Assembly (NCBI GenBank): GCA_016713535.1
Contig: JADJOY010000027.1
Span: 80,684-144,683, forward strand
Reading direction: 5' to 3'
Length of the DNA: 64,000 bases
From: JADJOY01 sp016713535 [NCBI: Deltaproteobacteria bacterium]
GTDB taxonomy: Bacteria; JADJOY01
Under the pieces are notes generated by a model. The model was given only the letters and a program-made list of their open reading frames with translations, was not told the origin of the DNA and did no database searches. Shown here in pieces: positions 25,056 to 33,572 of this stretch. Position 1 is the stretch's first letter; every line of letters begins with the position of its first letter. Both the position numbers and the translations under genes were made by a program.

Positions 25056-26551
25056 GCAAGAGATCCCGGCGGCTCGGGCGGCGTGTCGCGAGAGCGGCGG
25101 CGGCCATCGCGCTTTGCCTCGCAGGCGCCGGAACCGCTCGCGCCGTCACCTACTCCGGCGCCTACGCGATCCGCAACGCGCGCGTGATCGACGGCACCGG
25201 CGCCCCCGCCACCGAGCACGTCACCATCCTGATCGACGGCGAGCGCATCACGCGCATCGGCCACGACCTCGACGTCGGCGATCGCCAGGTCCTCGACGCC
25301 ACCGGCCTCACGCTGCTGCCCGGCCTCATCGACTCGCACGTGCACCTGAACTCGGTGCCCGGGGCGATGCTGCGCAAGGACCCACGCGAGCTCTACGAGC
25401 GGCTGCGCCGCACCGAGCTGCCGGCTTACGTCGCCGCCGGCGTCACCACCGTCCTCGACGCCGCGACACCCAAGGACTTCCTGGCGTGGGCGCGCGAGCA
25501 GGTCGCGGCCACCGGCGCCGGCCCCGACATCTTGATGCTCGCGCCGTTCCTGACGCCGGCGGGCGGCTACTTCGGCGACGCCACGATGCGCGGCGAGGCC
25601 TTCGACGAGCTGTGGGAGCCCATCGATTCCCCCGAGCGCCTGGTCGCCGAGCTCGACGCCGCGCGCGGCGTGCCGGGCGTGGTCGGCACCAAGGTCACGA
25701 TGGAGAAGGGCTTCGGCCCGTTCGACGTCTGGCCGGTCTTCGACGCCAACATGCGCGCGCGGATCCGCGAGGAAGCGGCGGCGCGCGGGCTACCGATCTT
25801 CGTCCACAGCATGTCGGACCCCGAGCACGAGCTCGCCCTCGATCTGGCACCCAAGGTGATGGTCCACGCGGGCTACCAGGACGACGCGCCCTCGGTGGAG
25901 ACGCTGGCGCGGATGCGTGACGAGCGCGTCGCGGTCATCAGCACGCTCGGCGTGACCGACCAGTTCCTGATCAAGAGCGAGCCGAGCCGCCTCGACGACC
26001 CGCTGCTCAGGCTCGTGGCACCACCGCTCGAGCTCGCGAGCGCGCGCGATCCCGCCGCGTGGGACGCGATCGGCCTCGCCACCGCCGAGCTCAGCGTCCC
26101 GACGTGGATGCCGCGCTTCGTGCCGCGGCTCAGCACCGGGCTCTACCTGAGCGACTGGATGCTGCGCCGGCGCGTGGCGCACGCGAAGGACGGCGTGCGC
26201 GCGCTGCGCGACGCGGGGATCCCGATCCTGATGGGCACGGACTCCGGCTGCTGGCCGGTCTTCACCGCGCTCTTCCACGGCTTCACGTCGCTGCGCGAGG
26301 TCGAGCTGCTGGGCGAGGCGGGGCTGACGCCGATGGAGGCGCTGCTGGCGTCGACGAGCGTGCCCGCGCGGGTGCTCGGGATCGACGGCGATGTGGGCAC
26401 GGTGGCGGTGGGCAAGCGCGCCAACCTGCTGCTGGTCAAGGGCAACCCGCTCGCCGACCTGACCACGATCCGCAACGTCGCCTGGACGGTGAAGGCGGGC
26501 GTGGCGCGCACGCCGCAGGACTGGATGGCCAGCGCGGGCGCCTGGCCGTGA
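25052..26551 (+). CDS. Exported amidohydrolase family protein
   Basis: A 499-aa metal-dependent hydrolase with a signal peptide (positively charged KRSRRLGRRVARAAAAIALC, cleavage near residue 30, ARA|VTY). Residues ~38-80 form the small beta-sandwich (AYAIRNARVIDGTGAPATEH, ...LLPGLIDSHVHLNS). The HxH metal site is DSHVHLN. Further ligands are likely in IFVHSMSDPEHE, VMVHAGYQDD and LMGTDSG (terminal Asp). The C-terminal GDVGTVAVGKRANLLLVKGNPLADL is diagnostic of the dihydroorotase/imidazolonepropionase-like superfamily. It is coupled to the SDR-like gene by a GTGA overlap. The substrate is unknown; periplasmic location is inferred. Confidence 0.9.
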   Translation: MSKRSRRLGRRVARAAAAIALCLAGAGTARAVTYSGAYAIRNARVIDGTGAPATEHVTILIDGERITRIGHDLDVGDRQVLDATGLTLLPGLIDSHVHLNSVPGAMLRKDPRELYERLRRTELPAYVAAGVTTVLDAATPKDFLAWAREQVAATGAGPDILMLAPFLTPAGGYFGDATMRGEAFDELWEPIDSPERLVAELDAARGVPGVVGTKVTMEKGFGPFDVWPVFDANMRARIREEAAARGLPIFVHSMSDPEHELALDLAPKVMVHAGYQDDAPSVETLARMRDERVAVISTLGVTDQFLIKSEPSRLDDPLLRLVAPPLELASARDPAAWDAIGLATAELSVPTWMPRFVPRLSTGLYLSDWMLRRRVAHAKDGVRALRDAGIPILMGTDSGCWPVFTALFHGFTSLREVELLGEAGLTPMEALLASTSVPARVLGIDGDVGTVAVGKRANLLLVKGNPLADLTTIRNVAWTVKAGVARTPQDWMASAGAWP

Positions 26552-26630
26552 GCGGCTCGATCGAGCCTTGGGGTCGGCGACGAAGCGCCGACCCTCCAGC
26601 CACTTGCGGCCGCGACGAGGAGCGAACCCG

Positions 26631-27143
26631 ATGCGCGGCTTCCTGATCTTCTCGATCGTCTCCACGGCGCTCGTCTCGGGCAGCTTGCTCGCGAGCACCG
26701 CGAGCTGCCCGACCGCCGAGCTGCGCTTCGGCGTGCACCCGAACATCATGTGCCTGGAGCTGCCGCTCACCGGCGAGCGCGCCGACGCCACACTCGCGCT
26801 GTGGCGCGCCGGCGACGGCGGCGTCGCGAAGGCGGCGCACCGCGACACGCTCGCCGACTACGGCTTCCTGGGCTTCTACGGCGCGGTGCTCGCGATCACC
26901 GGCTGGAAGGCGAGCGACAAGCTCGGCGGCGCCTCGGCGCGGATGCGCGCCGCGCTGATCGCGGCGCCGATCGTGGCGGCGGTCTTCGACGCGATCGAGA
27001 ACGTCGGCATCTTCCACATGCTCGGCGCCACCGGGCCAGCGAGCGACACCGTCGCCGCGCTCACGAGCCTGTGCGCCGCCCTCAAGTTCGCGGCGCTGAT
27101 CACGTGGATCGCGGGCGCGGCGCGCCTCGCCACGCGCCGCTGA
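26631..27143 (+). CDS. Hypothetical membrane protein, 170 aa
   Basis: A 170-aa membrane protein that starts at 26631 behind GAGGAG. Spans are near residues 3-22 (FLIFSIVSTALVSGSLLAS), 82-97 (YGFLGFYGAVLAITGW), 112-130 (LIAAPIVAAVFDAIENVGI) and 140-165. A periplasmic loop with two Cys is between spans one and two. The FDAIENVGIF motif in a membrane helix is reminiscent of small uncharacterised bacterial membrane proteins. It is 79 bp downstream of the amidohydrolase. Function unknown. Confidence 0.75.
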   Translation: MRGFLIFSIVSTALVSGSLLASTASCPTAELRFGVHPNIMCLELPLTGERADATLALWRAGDGGVAKAAHRDTLADYGFLGFYGAVLAITGWKASDKLGGASARMRAALIAAPIVAAVFDAIENVGIFHMLGATGPASDTVAALTSLCAALKFAALITWIAGAARLATRR

Positions 27144-27164
27144 TCCAGGACGCAGCGCGCCCGT

Positions 27165-27236
27165 GCTACGAAACCCAACGTAGCGGCGGGGGTCCCATCC
27201 CCCGTCGCCGGGCACGCGACGCGTGCCCCTCCGGGC
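27165..27236. repeat. Fused remnant of two hairpin element families
   Basis: Between two convergent genes, a GCGGGGGTCCCATCCCCCG hairpin (the element family at 16 and 45 kb) is joined directly to GGGCACGCG-A-CGCGTGCCC at 27210-27228 followed by CCTCCGG (the family of the 38-kb array). This is the only place in the window where the two families are fused. Confidence 0.7.
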
Positions 27237-27336
27237 AGCGATGCCCTCTCACGGGAATGTAGGGGAGGGCGTGAGCCCTCCCGCCGTGGGATCGGTTGGC
27301 CTGCTGACCGTCGTGCCCCGGCAGCTCGCCGCCGGC

Positions 27337-27738
27337 TCAGAACCAGAGCGGCGAGCGCGCGTCGCGGACGCGGCGGAGCGACCACACGCCGAGCGCGGCG
27401 CCGCTCAGCTCGACGAGCGCGATCGGGATCTGCGTCCACGCCTCGCGCCCCGCGGCGAGCGCGGCGATCAGGCGCACGCCGCCCATGCCGCTCATCAGGC
27501 ACGCGAGCGCCGTGAGCCCGAGCGGCACCCAGTCGCTGCGCACCGCGCAGATCGTCAGGAACACCGCCACGCCGAGCTCGAGCCCGCCGTAGAACGCGCG
27601 GATCTCGGTGCGCGCCACGGCGCTCGGCAGCGCCAGGTCCACGGCGCTCATCAGCTCGGCGGGAAAGAGCACGCAGCCGATCCCGATCCCGGCGAAGACC
27701 AGCGCGCCGAGCATCAAGACACCGCGCGCGAACCTCAC
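27337..27738 (-). CDS. DUF4345-like membrane protein
   Basis: A 133-aa protein with four hydrophobic spans: VLMLGALVFAGIGIGCVLFP, GLELGVAVFLTICAV, LGLTALACLMSGMGGVRLIA and IPIALVELSGAALGVWSL. The segment RTEIRAFYGGLELGVAVFL is typical of the DUF4345/DoxX-adjacent small membrane proteins. Its start overlaps the stop of the upstream VOC-like gene by 4 bp. Function unknown. Confidence 0.75.
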   Translation of the reverse strand: MRFARGVLMLGALVFAGIGIGCVLFPAELMSAVDLALPSAVARTEIRAFYGGLELGVAVFLTICAVRSDWVPLGLTALACLMSGMGGVRLIAALAAGREAWTQIPIALVELSGAALGVWSLRRVRDARSPLWF

Positions 27739-28418
27739 GCTCCCCTCCCCCGCGCGTCCGGGCCGATCCGGACCAGCGGCGGAAGCTCGACGACGGGCGC
27801 CTGCGGATGGTCGAGCTCCACCACCATGCGCGGCTCGCCGCCCTGTTCACCCTCGCCGACTTCGCCCAGCTCGACCGACTCCGGCAGGTAGCGCGCGAGC
27901 TCGCCGCCGAGACCCGGCCCCTCCACCCGCACCCGCGCGATCCCGCGCACCGCCGCCGCGTGCTCGAGGAACGAGCGCGGGAAGCCCGCCTTCTCGGGCG
28001 CGGCGAGCGCCCCGTCGTGGCGCTCGATCACGAACACCAGCGGCTGCGCCGGGTCCTCGAGCGTGCGCGCCAGCACCCGCAGCCGCCCGAGCGGGAACGC
28101 GGGCAGCCGGTAATCGACGAAATCGTCCTCGTGCTCTGCGGCGATCGCGCCGCTGAGCCCGATGCCGAACGGCGAGGCGCCGGTCTCGCGCCAGTCCGCG
28201 CGCCGATCGAGGCGTAGCAGGTTCGCCTCCGCCTCGCGCCGCCGCGCGAGCCAGATCAGCTCGAGGTAGTTCTCGGCGAAGAGCAAGAGCCGGTTCGCCG
28301 TGCCCTGCCCTTCGTGGTCGCGCCCAAACGCCACCCGGTACCCCGCCGCCTCGAGCACCGGCTCGTCGGGGAAGCCCTCGGCGACGAACGCGAAGACGTG
28401 ATCGAGCACCAGCGCCAT
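27735..28418 (-). CDS. Glyoxalase-like domain protein, 227 aa
   Basis: A 227-aa protein starting MALVLDHVFAFVAEGFPDEP. It resembles the glyoxalase-like (VOC-derived) domain group: DHxFxF at the start, the conserved HEGQGTANRLLLFAENYLELIWL with Glu/His potential metal ligands, and SPFGIGLSG. The central ERHDGALAAPEKAGFP is also a family feature. Biochemical function is not known. The start at 28418 is preferred over upstream Met codons, which add a non-conserved Arg-rich leader. It ends in an ATGA overlap with the next gene. Confidence 0.75.
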   Translation of the reverse strand: MALVLDHVFAFVAEGFPDEPVLEAAGYRVAFGRDHEGQGTANRLLLFAENYLELIWLARRREAEANLLRLDRRADWRETGASPFGIGLSGAIAAEHEDDFVDYRLPAFPLGRLRVLARTLEDPAQPLVFVIERHDGALAAPEKAGFPRSFLEHAAAVRGIARVRVEGPGLGGELARYLPESVELGEVGEGEQGGEPRMVVELDHPQAPVVELPPLVRIGPDARGRGA

Positions 28419-28423
28419 GGGCT

Positions 28424-29278
28424 TCACCCGAGTCGAAACGGCACGCCCACGATCCGCGCGTTGAACCAGTGCCAGAGCCGCCACGGCGTGAACGGTCGCA
28501 TGAGCAAGATGAAGCGTGCGTCGATCCCCACCGGGTAGCGCAGCCTCGGGCGCCGCGCGCTCGCCGCCTTCACGATCACGCGGCTCACCGCGCGCGGGTC
28601 CTGCGCGAGGAAGCGAAAGCGCGACATGCGCGCGTCCATGTTGTCGAGGATCGGCCGATACGGGCTCCCGTCACGCACCGATCGCACCATGCTGCCGCGG
28701 TCGAACTCGGTGCCGAACGCACCCGGCTCGATCAACACCACCTGGATGCCGAACGGCGCGAGCTCGAACTCCATCGCCTCGGTGAGCCCCTCCACCGCGA
28801 ACTTGCTCGCGTGGTAGGGCGCGAAGCCCGGGAACGTGGTGCGCCCGCCCATCGACGAGACGTTGATGACGCGGCCCGAGCGGCGCGCGCGCATCATCGG
28901 GAGAAACGCGCGCGTCACCTCGGCGAGGCCGATCACGTTGGTCTCGAGCTGGGCGCGCAGCGCATCCGCCGGCGTGTCCTCGACCGCGCCGGTCAGGCCG
29001 TAGCCCGCGTTGTTCACGAGCACGTCGAGGCGCCCGTGGCGCTCGGCGACGTAGCGCGCCGCCGCCGCGATCGACGCCGCCTCGGTCACGTCGAGGCGCA
29101 CCACCTCGAGCTCGACGCCGTGCGCCGCCGCGGCGTCGAGGAGCGGCTGCTTCTTGGCGAGATTCCGCATCGTCGCCACCACCCGGAAGCCCGCGCGCGC
29201 GAGGTCGACGCTCGCGTACATCCCGAAGCCACTCGACGTACCCGTCACCAGCGCCACGCGCTCGTTCGTCGCAGCCAT
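28424..29278 (-). CDS. SDR family oxidoreductase
   Basis: A 284-aa classical SDR with TGTSSGFG (residues 13-20), VLVNNAGYGLTG, Ser in NVSSMGGRT and the catalytic YHASKFAVEGL (Tyr and Lys intact), plus VLIEPGAFGTEF. The family is that of retinol-dehydrogenase-like or ketoreductase SDRs with an extended C-terminus. The tail holds a hydrophobic segment (DARFILLMRPFTPWRLWHW), which suggests membrane association. The ATG at 29278 has a GAGAGGTGG ribosome-site region upstream. Substrate unknown. Confidence 0.9.
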   Translation of the reverse strand: MAATNERVALVTGTSSGFGMYASVDLARAGFRVVATMRNLAKKQPLLDAAAAHGVELEVVRLDVTEAASIAAAARYVAERHGRLDVLVNNAGYGLTGAVEDTPADALRAQLETNVIGLAEVTRAFLPMMRARRSGRVINVSSMGGRTTFPGFAPYHASKFAVEGLTEAMEFELAPFGIQVVLIEPGAFGTEFDRGSMVRSVRDGSPYRPILDNMDARMSRFRFLAQDPRAVSRVIVKAASARRPRLRYPVGIDARFILLMRPFTPWRLWHWFNARIVGVPFRLG

Positions 29279-29437
29279 CGATCCACCACCTCTCGTTGGG
29301 GCGGGCAGTAAGCCTCGGCGCTCGCGGATCCGCCAACCGCACCGGACCGGCGCTCGCGGCGAGCACGCTTGCCGGCCTGCCGGCATCCGGATAAACGAGC
29401 TGTCGCTGGCTATTTATCTCGGCGGTTCGTCTTCGCC

Positions 29438-31126
29438 ATGCCGCGCTACAAGCTCTTCCTCCTCGAGCGTCCTGCTGGCGACGTTCGCACCATCCAGCGC
29501 GCCACCTGGGAGCTGCCCTCGGCGCTCGACGTGAGCAAGCTCACCAAGGCGCTCAAGGGCGAGATCGAGGTCGACTGGCTCGAGATCGCGGCGAGCGACA
29601 AGAAGCGCGAGATCCTCAAGATCGAGCACGAGCTCGCCAAGCACGGCTGCATGCTCGCCCTCGACGACGCGGGCGGCAGCCTCACCAAGGATCTGACCGA
29701 CGCCGTGCGCCAGGCGCTGAGCCGCGAGGGCCGGCGCCAGTCCCGGGAGCGCGCTCGCGCCGCCACGATCTGGGAGCGCGGCGAAAGCTGGCGGGCCATC
29801 CCGGTGGCGGTCGCGCGCCACGCGCGTGCGATCGCGAGCGCGCTCGCCGCACTCGCCGTGCTCGGCGGCTCGATCGTGCTGCTCGCCGTGTGGATGAACG
29901 GCGCTCCGCGCGCAGGCGGCGGGCGCGGCGCGGACGCCTCGGCGCTCGAGCGCCTCGCGGCCCTGAGCCGCGGCGACGCCAACCTGCCGGCGATCCCCGA
30001 GAGCGCGGACGGCGCAGGTGGCGCGGCCGAGCCCGGAGAGCCGGTGGCGCGGGGCGGAGCGCGGCCGCTGCCCTCGGCGGATCCAGGTGGCGGACAACCG
30101 GCGATCCCGGACGTGCCGAGCGCCGGCGCCGCCGCCACGAGCGGGATCGCGCGCTCGCCCGAGGCGAGCGCCCGGACCTCGAACGACACGCGAGCGATCG
30201 AGATCGCCGGGTTTGCCTTGGGGATCGGCTGGGCGGCGCTGGTCGAGCTGGTCGCGCGGCGCGGCACGCGGCGATCGGGCAGCCGTTCGAGAGCGGTGCT
30301 GACGCGGCTCGTACCCGCCACCCTCGCCGGTGCGCTCACGGTGGGCGCGCTCGTGGCGCTCGACGCGCGCACGGCGCCGTCCGCGCGCGCGCCGACGAAG
30401 CGAGAGGCCGCGTCGCCGGCGGCGCAGCCAGCTGCCGCGCGCCCTCGCCCCGCCCGTGCCGCGGCGGAGCGACGCGCCGCTCCCAAGCCGGCGGCGAAGC
30501 CGGTCGCGCCCTCCTACGAGGCGCTGATGGCTGCGCTGGCGCCCGCCCCGGACCCGTGTGCAGAGGCGGGCGGAGCGCTCGCGCGATTCCTGTGCCTCGA
30601 ACGATCGCGCCACCCGACGGCCGAGGCCGGGGGCGAGCCCGAGGGTGCGGCCGAGACCGCGGCCGAGCCTGAAGCCGCCGTCTCGCCTGCGACGAAGCCG
30701 CGCCGCACGCGCGAGGGCGAGGCGGCTCCCGCTGCGGCCACGTCGACGACGGCCGCCACGACGCCTGTGTCCACCCGCGCCGCAGCGGCGCCGGCGCAAC
30801 CGGCCGCACCCGGACCGGGCGCGCCCGGTCCGACCCACGGCGTACCGACCTCGGGGACGGCGGCGGTGCTTCCCCTGCCCACTGCACCGAGCGTCTCCAC
30901 TTCGGGAGCGGCGCGCGGCCAACTCCCGCGCGCTCAGGACGCCCAGCCGCCGCTTCCCCCGCCCACCGCCAAGCCGGCGCTCCCACCCCCCGCCCCCGCG
31001 CCGGCCGCACGGCGGGACCTCCTGGCCGCGCTGCCCACCTTCCTCCTCGGCTTGCTCGCGGGGACGCTCGGGCTCGCGATCGTGGCGGTCGGCGGCAGCG
31101 GACGAGGGAAGGAGAGCGCGCCATGA
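29438..31126 (+). CDS. Ala/Pro-rich polytopic membrane protein, 562 aa
   Basis: A 562-aa protein without a recognised family. Residues 1-120 are a charged, helical cytoplasmic domain (LTKALKGEIEVDWLEIAASD, ...LTKDLTDAVRQALSREG). Hydrophobic spans lie near 132-152, 254-272, 291-309 and 528-551. Between them are two long low-complexity linkers rich in Ala, Pro, Gly and Arg. A small conserved-looking motif with paired Cys (PDPCAEAGGALARFLCLERS) lies near residue 365. The last residues overlap the start of the next gene by ATGA. The layout suggests an envelope scaffold or anchor protein, as an inference only. Confidence 0.65.
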   Translation: MPRYKLFLLERPAGDVRTIQRATWELPSALDVSKLTKALKGEIEVDWLEIAASDKKREILKIEHELAKHGCMLALDDAGGSLTKDLTDAVRQALSREGRRQSRERARAATIWERGESWRAIPVAVARHARAIASALAALAVLGGSIVLLAVWMNGAPRAGGGRGADASALERLAALSRGDANLPAIPESADGAGGAAEPGEPVARGGARPLPSADPGGGQPAIPDVPSAGAAATSGIARSPEASARTSNDTRAIEIAGFALGIGWAALVELVARRGTRRSGSRSRAVLTRLVPATLAGALTVGALVALDARTAPSARAPTKREAASPAAQPAAARPRPARAAAERRAAPKPAAKPVAPSYEALMAALAPAPDPCAEAGGALARFLCLERSRHPTAEAGGEPEGAAETAAEPEAAVSPATKPRRTREGEAAPAAATSTTAATTPVSTRAAAAPAQPAAPGPGAPGPTHGVPTSGTAAVLPLPTAPSVSTSGAARGQLPRAQDAQPPLPPPTAKPALPPPAPAPAARRDLLAALPTFLLGLLAGTLGLAIVAVGGSGRGKESAP

Positions 31127-31966
31127 AGCGGCTCTCGCTCGCCAGCACCGCGGCGATCGCGGTCCTCGCCGTGAGCGTGAGCGCGCGCCGAGGACCCGCT
31201 CGGTGCGGCGCTGGTCGCGAAGTTCGTGGCGTGCTTCGAGGCGCAAGGCGGCGCGCTCGGCGACGACGACCGCGCCGTGCTCGATGCGGCGAGCGCGGAC
31301 CTCGCCGCCGCGGCCGACGTGAGCGTGAACGGCGTCTCGTGCGGCGCGCCGGCCGCGCCGGACGTGACACCACCGAGCCCCGAGGCGTGCGCCTCCGCCG
31401 TGAATGCGCTTCCTTGTGACGACTTCGGCGCGGACCTCGAGCGCGAGAGCGCGGCGCTCGCGGCGCTGCCGCCGCCACCCGCGTGGGCCGTGACGTACGT
31501 CCAGGCGCTCCTGGGGCGCACCTCGGAGTGCTACGTCGCGGAGGTGGGCTCGCCCGTGACCGCCGAGCAGCGCGCCCAGCTCGATGGGTTCGGGAACGAG
31601 CTGGCGTCGGGGATCGGGGCCGCGGCGAGCGGCGACGCCTGCAAGGTCCACGAGGATCAGCTCGCGAGCTGCACGAGCTGGCTCACGGCGCGTGCGTGCG
31701 ACGCGCTGCTCACGGACCTGAACCACATGCTCGGCCAGGGAGGCGAAGCGAGCGGCGAGAGCCCGGCGCCCGCTCCCACCACCGCCGACGGAGTCGACGT
31801 CGAGACCGCGAGCGAGGCCGAGGTCGACGCGAAGCTCGCCGCGGCGCAGTCCGACCGCCAGTCGGCCGCGAGCCAGCTCATCGGCCCGTGCGCCGAGCTG
31901 GTCGACTGCAGCACCGACCTCGACGCCACCCTCGACGCCGAGGCGCCGCCGGACACCGATCCGTAG
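31123..31966 (+). CDS. Cys-rich secreted protein, frameshifted after the signal peptide
   Basis: The ATG at 31123 (overlapping the previous stop as ATGA) starts a signal peptide, MKRLSLASTAAIAVLAVSVS, with an A-x-A cleavage site. After VSA the frame runs into Arg-rich nonsense, while one frame over it continues AEDPLGAALVAKFVACFEAQ to a stop at 31966. Removing one C near 31180-31186 joins them into ~280 aa; the 844-nt span is one more than a multiple of three. The mature part has about 12 cysteines in spaced pairs (EACASAVNALPCDDF, ACKVHEDQLASCTSW, GPCAELVDCSTDLD), so disulfides are likely. A partner of the membrane protein upstream is plausible. Confidence 0.7.
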
Positions 31967-32070
31967 GGGCGGGCCCCGCGCCCGCCCGAGAGTACCGATC
32001 TATCGCCCCGGGTCGCGCGTCTGCCGGCGCCCGACGGAGAGCGTGCAAGAAATCGAGCGAGAGCGAAGCG

Positions 32071-32190
32071 CCGCGGGGGGACGGAGCCCCCCGCGCTACG
32101 AAGAGCCTCGTAACGACGGGGGTTCCATCCCCCGTCACCGGGCCCACGCGGCCTCCGTGAGCGACCCCGATCGAAAGATTCACAGCCTCG
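32071..32190 (-). repeat. Dispersed three-hairpin element, inverted copy
   Basis: Inverted copy of the element at 16182-16299. The stems GCGGGGGG/CCCCCCGC, CTACGA/TCGTA(A) and ACGGGGG/CCCCCGT appear in reverse order, followed by the reverse complement of the TGTGAATCTTTC leader at about 32173-32186. It occupies most of the gap between the Cys-rich secreted protein and the PH-like gene. Confidence 0.8.
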
Positions 32191-32239
32191 GAGCGGGCGC
32201 GCTCCAGGCCGCGCGACGCGCGCTAGACTCGCGCTCGTC

Positions 32240-32825
32240 ATGACGATCGAACCCACGCGCTTCGGCGCCACGCTCTCGACGCCGATGAAGGTGGCCACCT
32301 ACCTCGTCGGCTACGGGCTCGCGATGGGCGTTCCCGTCGCGGTGGGCGTGAACATCTACTTCACCAGCCAGGACCCGCGCGTGCTGCTCATCGCCGCGGT
32401 GCCCGGCGCGATCCTGTTCGTGGCGTCGCTCTTCCGCCCGCGCGCGTACACGGTCACCGCCGACGAGGTCCGCGTCGAGCGGCCGATCGGGCCGGTGCGC
32501 GTGCCGCTCGACAAGATCGAGTCGGTGAAAGACGGCGCACCCTTCCTCGCCGGGCGGCCGATCGGGATCTTCCGGGTGGGCGGCTTCTACGGCAGCTACG
32601 GCCGCTTCCGCAACGGCACGCTCGGCGTCTTCGACCTCTACTTCACCGGCGAGCTGCCGGTCGTGGCGATCCGCCGGCGCGGCCGCAAGCCGCTCGTGAT
32701 CGCGCCCGACGATTGCGGGCCTTTCCTCGACACGCTCGCTCGCGCGCGCGCGCGAGCGCGGCCTCGGATTCCCGATCGAGCGCCCAGCGCTCGCCGCCGC
32801 GGCGTCCGCCGCGGGAGGAGCGTGA
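32240..32825 (+). CDS. PH-like domain membrane protein, frameshifted near its 3' end
   Basis: A small membrane protein: two hydrophobic spans near residues 17-40 and 48-64, then a bacterial PH-like beta domain (RAYTVTADEVRVERPIGPVRV, LDKIESVKDGAPF, GSYGRFRNGTLGVFDLYFT). In the literal frame it fuses to the following Dabb domain through an Arg/Ala-rich linker. However, the next frame ends RGLGFPIERPALAAAASAAG followed by GA and a TGA at 32823-32825 that overlaps the Dabb ATG as TGATG. A one-base insertion in the CG dinucleotide tract at about 32738-32757 explains this. The 586-nt span minus one gives 194 aa. I therefore call two genes rather than a fusion. Confidence 0.75.
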
Positions 32826-33124
32826 TGTTCCGTCACGTGGTCCAGCTCCGGTTCAGGGACGACACCAGCGCCGAGCAGCGCATCGCGCTCCACACCGCGC
32901 TCGCCGACCTGCCACGGCAGATCCCCGAGATCCGGCGCTATCACCTGGGCGCGGACGCGCGCCTGGTGGACGGCAACTGGGACTTCGCGCTGGTCGCCGA
33001 GTTCGACTCCGCGGACGGCTACCTCGTCTACCGCAGCCACCCCGCCCACCTCGCGGTGATCGAGCACTACATCAAGCCGATCCTGAAGGAACGCGCCACC
33101 GTCCAGTTCGACGCCACGGACTGA
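32825..33124 (+). CDS. Dabb (stress-responsive A/B barrel) domain protein
   Basis: A 99-aa Dabb-domain protein that starts MFRHVVQLRFRDDTSAEQRI, with ADLPRQIPEIRRYHLGADA and the typical DFALVAEFDSADGYLVYRSHPAHLAVIEHYIKP core. It has its own ribosome site (GGGAGGAG) and an overlapping TGATG junction with the PH-like gene. Dabb proteins are small ferredoxin-like homodimers, sometimes stress induced or acting as polyketide cyclases. Function here unknown. Confidence 0.9.
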   Translation: MFRHVVQLRFRDDTSAEQRIALHTALADLPRQIPEIRRYHLGADARLVDGNWDFALVAEFDSADGYLVYRSHPAHLAVIEHYIKPILKERATVQFDATD

Positions 33125-33572
33125 CGCGAGACGCCGTCCGTCCAGGTCCCGCCGCTCGATTCGCCCCCAGGTGCCCTCGGTCGGATCGAGGATCGGCAGC
33201 GCGGCCAGCGCGACCGAGTCGGTGTCGAGGAGCTCGCGCAGGTGCGACGCCGCCGGTGACGTGCCCCTCCGAAAAGCGCGATCCTTCGCGGCCGCGGCGC
33301 CGAGGGACCGGCGCCCTCCAGCAGCGCGACCCCGTTCGACCGGCTGGCGCATCGGTGCTCCGTCACCGACCCGGCGCTCGCCCCCTTGCGCACGACGAAG
33401 GGTGCGCGTCCAGCACGGCGATCCCGGTCGATCGGCCTGGAGGGCCGCGATCCTTCGCGGCCGCGGGAACCTCTCGAGATCGCGCGCGCTACGTTCGGAT
33501 GGACCGCCTCCCGGCGGTCCGCCACCGCGCCGACGTCGAGGCTGGCGGCGCGAGGGAGGCGTTGCGCCCGAC
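33125..33572. repeat. Degenerate hairpin elements between convergent genes
   Basis: 448 bp between the Dabb gene (+) and the DUF938 gene (-). It includes the hairpin GGACCGCC-TCCC-GGCGGTCC at 33499-33518 (identical to the 3.5-kb array), and a GGCCGCGATCCTTCGCGGCC palindrome near 33444-33463 preceded by GGAGG. A related half copy lies near 33285-33300. No open frame looks real. Confidence 0.7.
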
